This document shows, piece after piece, positions 6,975-11,259 of a stretch of 11,259 nt of DNA. The first letter of the stretch is position 1. Each line of letters opens with the position of its first letter. The notes under the pieces were generated by a model that was not told where the DNA came from, made no database searches, and worked only from the letters and a program-made list of their open reading frames with translations. Both the position numbers and the translations under genes were made by a program. Source of the DNA: Promethearchaeota archaeon (GTDB lineage Archaea > Asgardarchaeota > Lokiarchaeia > Sigynarchaeales > SOKP01); NCBI GenBank assembly GCA_019057735.1, contig JAHLWV010000054.1:1-11259 (forward strand), in the 5' to 3' direction.

Positions 6975-7580
6975 GTGATAGGAACGCATACTCAAGGAAA
7001 AAACATACTTTTTTCGTTCAAAGTGGTCATAGTTGGTCCTCCGAGTGTGGGTAAAACTTGTCTTTTTAACCGCTTTTGTTTTAATTCCTTTAATTTTGAC
7101 ACGTCTCTTACAATTGGGGTAAATTTTCACTCGATAGACTTAAAAATTCGTGATATAGATAAAACGGACGATCCTAAAGAAATGCATAATGTCCTCTCCA
7201 TATTTGATCTTGGTGGTCAAGAACGATTTAAGGCGTTACTTCCGAAATTTCTTGGTGGAGCAAATGGAGTTTTGTTAGTTTTTGATCTGACTAATAGCAT
7301 CTCTTTTGACCAACTAGATTTTTGGTATGATCAATTACTTGAGCACGCAGATTGTTTAAAAATACCTAAATATTTAATAGGAAGTAAAAGCGACTTATTG
7401 GAAACGGTACCAGAGAAATACCATGTTCCAGAAGTTATTATAGATAGATTTGTTAAAGAAAAGCAATTTGACGAGTTTTTTATGACATCAGCCCTAAAGA
7501 ATAACAATGTTTTGAATGTGTTTAAAGAACTAAATAATTTGATGTTGAAACATCAAAATACTGGCTATACTGTAGTTTGA
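6975..7580 (+). CDS. Ras-superfamily small GTPase, Asgard type
   Basis: 201 residues, a single G domain. G1 is GPPSVGKT (21-28) and G2 is T46 in TIGVNF, as in Rabs. G3 is DLGGQE (78-83), with D78-G81 and the catalytic Gln at 82, as in Arf proteins rather than the WDTAGQE of Rabs. G4 is SKSD (137-140), with Ser for the usual Asn or Thr. G5 is TSALK (170-174), with Leu where SAK is normal. Between switch I and G3 there is a short insertion (about 60-72, DIDKTDDPKEMHN). There is no C-terminal prenylation cysteine and no obvious membrane anchor. The start is GTG at 6975; the frame closes at 6957-6959 and there is no in-frame ATG before the P-loop. Such GTPases are abundant in Asgard archaea and are thought to act as GTP switches, but no partner (GEF, GAP, roadblock, longin) is encoded here. 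It ends 19 bp from the convergent prenyl synthase gene. Confidence 0.93.
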   Translation: MIGTHTQGKNILFSFKVVIVGPPSVGKTCLFNRFCFNSFNFDTSLTIGVNFHSIDLKIRDIDKTDDPKEMHNVLSIFDLGGQERFKALLPKFLGGANGVLLVFDLTNSISFDQLDFWYDQLLEHADCLKIPKYLIGSKSDLLETVPEKYHVPEVIIDRFVKEKQFDEFFMTSALKNNNVLNVFKELNNLMLKHQNTGYTVV

Positions 7581-7599
7581 AAGAAGTATCATAACCAGA

Positions 7600-8673
7600 T
7601 CAAAAACTCCTCATATACATATAATCGGAGAACTCGTTAAAGAATGTTTTCTGGTTTTTATTCAGGTCGGGATAAATATCCTTAAGTGATGCTTTTGCCT
7701 GGTTTATTAAATTCTTAGAGAAGTGTTCCGCTATTATCACAGCGTTAGTTTCAGTGAAAATTGATTCAACAGTCTTTACATCATTTTTACTTAATTTGTT
7801 TAAATGATAGATTTCATTCAGAGTTTTGGATTGTTCCTCGTCAGTATTTTGAACGGCAAAGATGTATATTATTTTTTTCTTTCTTGCTTTAATATCGTTG
7901 GCTAAATCAATCATATCATCTCGAATCGCAAATGCCTGACCCATCAAGTTCATAGCTTTGCTTAGTGGATTTATTTGATAGTGGGTATTCCCTTTAGCTA
8001 AAATGGCTCCGATTCTTGCTGATTTTTCTAGCAAGCTTGCTCTTTGCATTTCTGCAATTATTAGATATTGTTCCAAAGACATTGTTATGTTATGGTAATT
8101 CATGTATTCTTCTATAATCTGTCCTTTCATTAAATTATCCATTGCTGCAGTATACTCGTTAATAGCTAATAGTTTCAAATTTTCAGAAAACCTTGAGTTT
8201 TTAATAACATTTAAACCTAGAAAGTAGCCTTGTGTCCCCCCTAAAATAGACATGTCTCTACCATACATCTGGATTAAATCGTTCTTATTGGGTATTTCTA
8301 TATTATCATAAACCTTATTTAATTCATTTCTAAGTTGGATGTGAAATGTTGGTTTATTCCTTCTTTCAACATCACCATCCATAAGATCGTCATGAATTAA
8401 GTGACCGCTATGAAGGAATTCCAAAGCTAATGAAACTTTTCTGATTTGATCTATTTGACTTTCTAAATTTATAGGATTTACAATTCCAACGAAAGCTGCA
8501 ATCAATAGAATTGGGTGAAGTCTTTTTGCTTTCTTATTTAAAATAAATTCCTGAAGCTGAGCATAAAAATCCTTCAGTAAAACTTCCTCTTCGCTTTCTT
8601 CTAAAAAGGAGAAGTAATCTATTAATTCTTTATCTATTGCTTTTTTCTCAGATTTAAGGAATTCCTCTATCAT
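7600..8673 (-). CDS. Polyprenyl (geranylgeranyl/farnesyl) diphosphate synthase-like protein, divergent
   Basis: 357 residues, of the all-alpha trans-prenyltransferase fold. The first Asp-rich motif is HDDLMDGD (D95, D96, D99), followed by ERRNKPTFH (103-111). The second is RDDMID (D252, D253, D256). KRLHP (50-54) stands for the substrate-binding GKRxRP, and GQIIEE (184-189) is in the usual GQ..D place. In archaea this family chains IPP onto allylic diphosphates for the ether-lipid side chains. Several conserved spots are altered: the KT motif of helix H is QR (210-211), FQ before the second motif is FA (248-249), the second Arg of GKRxRP is His53, and the GKxxGxDIxEGKxT loop after it is shortened to DIKARKKK (260-267). 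Both metal-binding motifs remain, so activity is plausible, but the product and even the activity are uncertain. A second, more canonical synthase may exist elsewhere. No Shine-Dalgarno sequence. Confidence 0.85.
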   Translation of the reverse strand: MIEEFLKSEKKAIDKELIDYFSFLEESEEEVLLKDFYAQLQEFILNKKAKRLHPILLIAAFVGIVNPINLESQIDQIRKVSLALEFLHSGHLIHDDLMDGDVERRNKPTFHIQLRNELNKVYDNIEIPNKNDLIQMYGRDMSILGGTQGYFLGLNVIKNSRFSENLKLLAINEYTAAMDNLMKGQIIEEYMNYHNITMSLEQYLIIAEMQRASLLEKSARIGAILAKGNTHYQINPLSKAMNLMGQAFAIRDDMIDLANDIKARKKKIIYIFAVQNTDEEQSKTLNEIYHLNKLSKNDVKTVESIFTETNAVIIAEHFSKNLINQAKASLKDIYPDLNKNQKTFFNEFSDYMYMRSF

Positions 8674-8708
8674 TTTTGATTCGCTTTTCTGTTTATCTAA
8701 TTTGTATT

Positions 8709-8733
8709 AATTATTAAATAATTGAATTTCAAT
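8709..8733. repeat. Two overlapping palindromes in the prenyl synthase promoter region
   Basis: AATTATT-A-AATAATT at 8709-8723 (7+1+7) overlaps ATTGAA-T-TTCAAT at 8721-8733 (6+1+6). They lie between the likely minus-strand TATA and the prenyl synthase start. They may be operator sites; high A+T makes chance palindromes fairly likely. Confidence 0.3.
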
Positions 8734-8742
8734 ATATTTATT
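8730..8742 (-). promoter_or_regulatory. TATA-like element for the prenyl synthase gene
   Basis: Minus-strand AATAAATATATTG is centred about 63 bp before the ATG, which predicts a leader of about 36 bases that would include the two palindromes. Confidence 0.35.
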
Positions 8743-8755
8743 TGTGAAAACAAGA

Positions 8756-8767
8756 TTTTTATAATTG
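8756..8767 (+). promoter_or_regulatory. TATA-like element for the metallophosphoesterase gene
   Basis: TTTTTATAATTG is centred about 48 bp before the GTG start, which predicts a leader of about 22 bases. A GTGAAAACAA stretch just upstream is purine-rich, as expected of a BRE. Confidence 0.4.
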
Positions 8768-8809
8768 TTTTTACATTATTAGTTAATTCTGAATAAAAGT
8801 ATAAAGAGT

Positions 8810-9331
8810 GTGAATTTTAAGTTGCTAATTGCGGTTATTTCCGATTCTCATGATCATCGTGATAATATTTTAAAAGCTGTTTCTATAATAAATGAAAAGA
8901 ATGCTGAAGTCCTTATACATTGCGGGGATTTTGTCTCTCCATTTGTCAAAAAATGGTTTGATAAGCTAAACAATTCAATAAAAAATCAATTCTATGGCGT
9001 TTTTGGGAATAATGATGGAGAACGATTATATTTAACAGTATTGCTGGGACGAATTTGTCTTTTTCCTAAAAACGGAAGTGAACACATAATGGAGTTAGGT
9101 GGAAAACGAATTTATGTTTCTCATATGCCAAAACAAGAAACGATTGATGCTATGGCGAATTCGGGCATGTTTGACATTATACTTTCAGGCCATACGCATT
9201 TAATGGTTAACAGAAAACATAAAGGCGTTCTAATACTTAATCCCGGTGAACTTTGCGGATATTTGACTGATAAACCTACATTTGCCATCATTGACACTGA
9301 AACTATGGAAGCAGAGATCATCGAATTGTAA
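8810..9331 (+). CDS. MJ0936/YfcE-family metallophosphoesterase
   Basis: 173 residues, the usual size of this compact calcineurin-like phosphoesterase family. All metal-ligand motifs are present: D12-x-H14 (SDSHDH), GD (D40 in HCGDF), GNND (66-69), H105 in VSHMPKQ, and GHTH (H128, H130). The following NPGE (144-147) is close to the NPGS of the family. Relatives hydrolyse phosphodiesters such as bis-pNPP in vitro with Mn or Ni; the physiological substrate is unknown. It is a soluble cytoplasmic enzyme with no signal or membrane segment. The GTG start is chosen because the first beta strand (LLIAVIS) follows directly; a TTG at codon 5 is an alternative. It is divergent from the prenyl synthase gene and 63 bp upstream of the acyl-CoA enzyme gene, which appears to have its own TATA box. 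Confidence 0.92.
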   Translation: MNFKLLIAVISDSHDHRDNILKAVSIINEKNAEVLIHCGDFVSPFVKKWFDKLNNSIKNQFYGVFGNNDGERLYLTVLLGRICLFPKNGSEHIMELGGKRIYVSHMPKQETIDAMANSGMFDIILSGHTHLMVNRKHKGVLILNPGELCGYLTDKPTFAIIDTETMEAEIIEL

Positions 9332-9360
9332 TCTCGTAATGATTCCTTAATTTTCTTAAT

Positions 9361-9373
9361 TTTTTTATAATAG
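9361..9373 (+). promoter_or_regulatory. TATA box for a probably leaderless acyl-CoA racemase mRNA
   Basis: TTTTTTATAATAG is centred about 27 bp before the ATG at 9395. Archaeal transcription starts about 25-28 bp from the TATA centre, so the mRNA would begin at or a few bases before the start codon. No Shine-Dalgarno sequence is present. Confidence 0.45.
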
Positions 9374-9394
9374 TAAGGTTTAATCTATATTATT

Positions 9395-10612
9395 ATGAGT
9401 TTACCTTTAGAAGGAATTGTTGTTATCGATCTCGCAAGGATGCTACCTGGCCCATATGCTTCAATGATATTAGCAGACCTCGGTGCAGAGGTCATTAGAG
9501 TTGAGGATCCTAGGTATCCATACGGGAGTCCACCTCCGTTTTTTCAAATGGGTAGGTATCGCGAAAGCGCATTTAATTCAGTAATAATGAGAAATAAAAA
9601 GTCTATTACTCTCAATTTGAAAAAGGAAGAAGCTCAAGAAATCTTTTACAAATTGGTTGAAAAAGCAGATATAATTATAGAAACATTCAGACCAAAGGTA
9701 ACAGAGAAATTAAAAGTAGATTATAAAACTCTTTCTAAAATTAATAAGTCAATAATATATTGCTCATTAACAGGATACGGTCAAGATGGTCCTTATGAAC
9801 AATATGCGGGACATGATTTAAATTATATTAGTATATGTGGAATGCTAGACTTAAATAAAGAAAGGGAATTTGGTGGAGAAAAAAATCAAGAGAGAAAGCC
9901 AGTTCTTCCAGGAGTACAAGCGGCAGATGTAGGCGGCGGTTTAGTATCAATAATCGGAATTTTGGGTGCGTTAATTGAGAGAGATAAAAATCCCAATAAG
10001 GAGGGTCAGTACATAGATATTTCAATGACAGATTGCGTTTTTTCTTTTATGCCAATGGCAGCAGCTTTTCAGTTTTCTAAAGAACGATACGACGGTATGA
10101 CTAAACCAAGAAATCCCCTGCACGGAGAAGTCCCCTTCTATTCGATTTATAAAACTAAAGACAACAAATACTTATCTGTCGGTGCAATTGAAGTAAAATT
10201 CTGGCGCGGAGTGTGCGAAGGTCTTGGGCGCGAGGATTTAATAACGAAAGGGAATGCTCTTGGAGAAGAAAAAGAAGAAGTATTCCGGGAAATTCAAAAA
10301 GAATTTTTAAAGAAAACACGAGAAGAGTGGATGGAAATATTTTCGAAAATTGACTCGTGTGTCATGCCTGTAAAAAATTTCAGTGAAGCTTGTGAAGATC
10401 CGCAAATTAAAGCCAGAAATATGGTTGTGGAACTAGCACACCCCAAATTTGGAAAAATTCACAATATTAATTCTCCAATAAAATATTCGAGAACACCCTT
10501 ATCGATAAGAAATATCGCACCAAAAATTGGTCAAAACTCTAAAGAAATTCTTCAATGGCTTAATTATACACCGGAAGAAATTAAAGGTTTCAAAAAAAGA
10601 GGAGTTCTATAG
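9395..10612 (+). CDS. CaiB/BaiF-family acyl-CoA enzyme, alpha-methylacyl-CoA racemase-like
   Basis: 405 residues, normal for family III CoA-transferases/racemases. The N-terminus LPLEGIVVIDLARMLPGP, then AEVIRVEDP (31-39) and the ETFRP motif (96-100), are family signatures. Three residues match the alpha-methylacyl-CoA racemase set: H140 in GHDLNY, D178 in AADVGGG and E266 in VGAIE, each in AMACR-like context (GGAPFYTTY-like GEVPFYSIY at 244-252). This favours 2-methylacyl-CoA epimerisation over CoA transfer, where only the aspartate is needed. The racemase role would suit breakdown of branched or isoprenoid acyl chains; CoA transfer remains possible. The gene has its own TATA box and is followed by the TPR gene 25 bp downstream, perhaps co-transcribed. 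The bacterial-type family suggests old transfer into the lineage. Confidence 0.88.
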   Translation: MSLPLEGIVVIDLARMLPGPYASMILADLGAEVIRVEDPRYPYGSPPPFFQMGRYRESAFNSVIMRNKKSITLNLKKEEAQEIFYKLVEKADIIIETFRPKVTEKLKVDYKTLSKINKSIIYCSLTGYGQDGPYEQYAGHDLNYISICGMLDLNKEREFGGEKNQERKPVLPGVQAADVGGGLVSIIGILGALIERDKNPNKEGQYIDISMTDCVFSFMPMAAAFQFSKERYDGMTKPRNPLHGEVPFYSIYKTKDNKYLSVGAIEVKFWRGVCEGLGREDLITKGNALGEEKEEVFREIQKEFLKKTREEWMEIFSKIDSCVMPVKNFSEACEDPQIKARNMVVELAHPKFGKIHNINSPIKYSRTPLSIRNIAPKIGQNSKEILQWLNYTPEEIKGFKKRGVL

Positions 10613-10637
10613 ATATTTGTGTATTTAATATTTGATT

Positions 10638-11150
10638 ATGACAACAGAAATCGAAGCTTTAAAAAACATTTTACAAAAAAACAATGCTAATGCTGCTATT
10701 TGGATTAAGTTAGGATACGCTTATTTTCAAAATATGGAGTACATTAAAGCTATTGACGCTTATTTAGAAGCACTGAAACTGAATCCCAAGGACGCTATAA
10801 ATTGGCATAACCTTGGATATATTTATTATGAAATTGAAGATTACGATAAAGCTATATCCGCTTTAAATAGAGCTATTAAAATTAATCCTAAATTAGCGAT
10901 ATCTTGGAGAGAATTAAGTTCGATTTATATTGATGCCGGGCAATTTGATGAAGCTATAGACACTAGTAAACAAGCTTTGGAAATTGACAATACCGATGAA
11001 AGCGTTTGGACAAATTTAGGTTCTGCTTATTATAATACAAAGCAGTTTGATAATGCAATAACTTCTCTAAAGAAGGCTTTAGAAATTGATCCTGATTTGA
11101 AATTTGCAAAAAAGGTCCTTGAGTTAGCTGAAAAAGCTAAAAAAAGCTAA
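10638..11150 (+). CDS. Tetratricopeptide-repeat protein, four TPR units
   Basis: 170 residues from ATG at 10638 (a TTG two codons earlier, at 10632, is possible but less likely). After a short helix (about 1-18), four consecutive 34-residue TPR motifs start at W22, W56, W90 and W124. Each shows the W..LG..Y......(Y/F)..AI.....AL.(I/L)(N/D)P pattern, with consensus G/A and P positions kept in most units; the third has DNTD in place of the Pro turn. A short basic capping helix (KKVLELAEKAKKS) ends the protein. There is no signal peptide, membrane segment or catalytic domain, so a cytoplasmic protein-protein scaffold is likely; the partner is unknown. It follows the racemase-like gene by 25 bp with no clear promoter. 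The last 13 codons form the left arm and loop, and part of the right arm, of a hairpin that spans the stop. Confidence 0.92.
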   Translation: MTTEIEALKNILQKNNANAAIWIKLGYAYFQNMEYIKAIDAYLEALKLNPKDAINWHNLGYIYYEIEDYDKAISALNRAIKINPKLAISWRELSSIYIDAGQFDEAIDTSKQALEIDNTDESVWTNLGSAYYNTKQFDNAITSLKKALEIDPDLKFAKKVLELAEKAKKS

Positions 11151-11159
11151 CTTAGGACC
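11114..11159 (+). terminator. Strong hairpin spanning the TPR stop codon
   Basis: GGTCCT (11114-11119) pairs with AGGACC (11154-11159), and AGTTAGCT (11122-11129) pairs with AGCTAACT (11145-11152). One G-U pair and one bulged base lie between them, and the loop has 15 bases. The TAA (11148-11150) lies in the right arm. A T-run (ATTTTTATT, from about 11173) follows about 15 bases later. It is a candidate 3'-end or transcription-termination structure, or a regulatory or processing hairpin. Confidence 0.5.
11131..11150 (+). repeat. Exact tandem duplication of a decamer
   Basis: AAAAAGCTAA occurs twice in a row at 11131-11140 and 11141-11150, forming the last codons and stop of the TPR gene. Each copy can pair with TTAGCT at 11124-11129, so two hairpin registers are possible. 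Confidence 0.7.
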
Positions 11160-11259
11160 CTAATTCTAAATTGTCATTTTTATTAATCCATAATTTTATT
11201 TAAGAACACTATTATATTATTCTAAAGATTATACTATATACAGATAAAGAGCTTTAGAT

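Noticed and set aside
6936..7130. Minus-strand open frame over the GTPase start
   Set aside because: It overlaps the P-loop coding region of a confidently identified gene and encodes low-complexity basic sequence.
9121..9321. Minus-strand open frame inside the metallophosphoesterase gene
   Set aside because: It is antisense to the GHTH-containing coding region and has no independent support.
9828..10025. Minus-strand open frame inside the racemase-like gene
   Set aside because: It is antisense to the conserved GHD..ADVGGG region and has no independent support.
1..11259. A defence island, mobile element or CRISPR system
   Set aside because: No nuclease, helicase, integrase or transposase motifs, no regular spaced repeats and no terminal inverted repeats were seen; the genes are metabolic or signalling singletons.

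Overview
The window is AT-rich (roughly one third G+C by eye) and looks like chromosomal DNA of an Asgard archaeon, probably Lokiarchaeia-like. Four things point that way. There is a Ras/Rab/Arf-type small GTPase. A large tandem winged-helix protein resembles the eukaryotic UFM1 ligase UFL1 in places. There is a short-chain trans-prenyltransferase of the kind that feeds archaeal lipids. Archaeal TATA-like promoters are common and Shine-Dalgarno sequences are nearly absent. These sit among metabolic genes of bacterial type (fused PurH, a CaiB/BaiF acyl-CoA enzyme), a mixture familiar from Asgard genomes. The phylum is inferred from gene content; there is no rRNA in the window.

Layout: 1-2022 (+) holds the cysteine-free tandem winged-helix protein, a candidate UFL1-like factor whose 5' end may lie outside the window. 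It converges on a 93-residue winged-helix regulator at 2047-2328 (-), which has a perfect 12-bp palindrome just upstream. Next, on the minus strand, come purH (2491-4089) and an IMP dehydrogenase (4237-5706). The second enzyme uses the product of the first (IMP to XMP), so this is a small purine block, although a 147-bp gap with TATA-like elements suggests purH has its own promoter. A radical SAM protein (5872-6780, -) is divergent from the small GTPase (6975-7580, +), and the region between them carries three copies of a 7-bp word in alternating orientation.

The GTPase converges on a divergent polyprenyl synthase (7600-8673, -). That gene is in turn divergent from an MJ0936/YfcE-type metallophosphoesterase (8810-9331, +), followed by an AMACR-like acyl-CoA racemase/transferase (9395-10612, +) and a four-repeat TPR protein (10638-11150, +). 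The end of the TPR gene lies in a strong RNA-hairpin-forming inverted repeat.

No stretch longer than 300 bases lacks a gene. I see no tRNA, rRNA, CRISPR array, insertion sequence or phage gene. Apart from the purine pair there is no obvious multi-gene system; the genes look like separate housekeeping or accessory units. The most interesting items are the UFL1-like protein, the GTPase with mixed Arf/Rab motifs, the prenyl synthase with several altered motifs, the IMPDH with GMP-reductase-like core motifs, and the TPR 3' hairpin.
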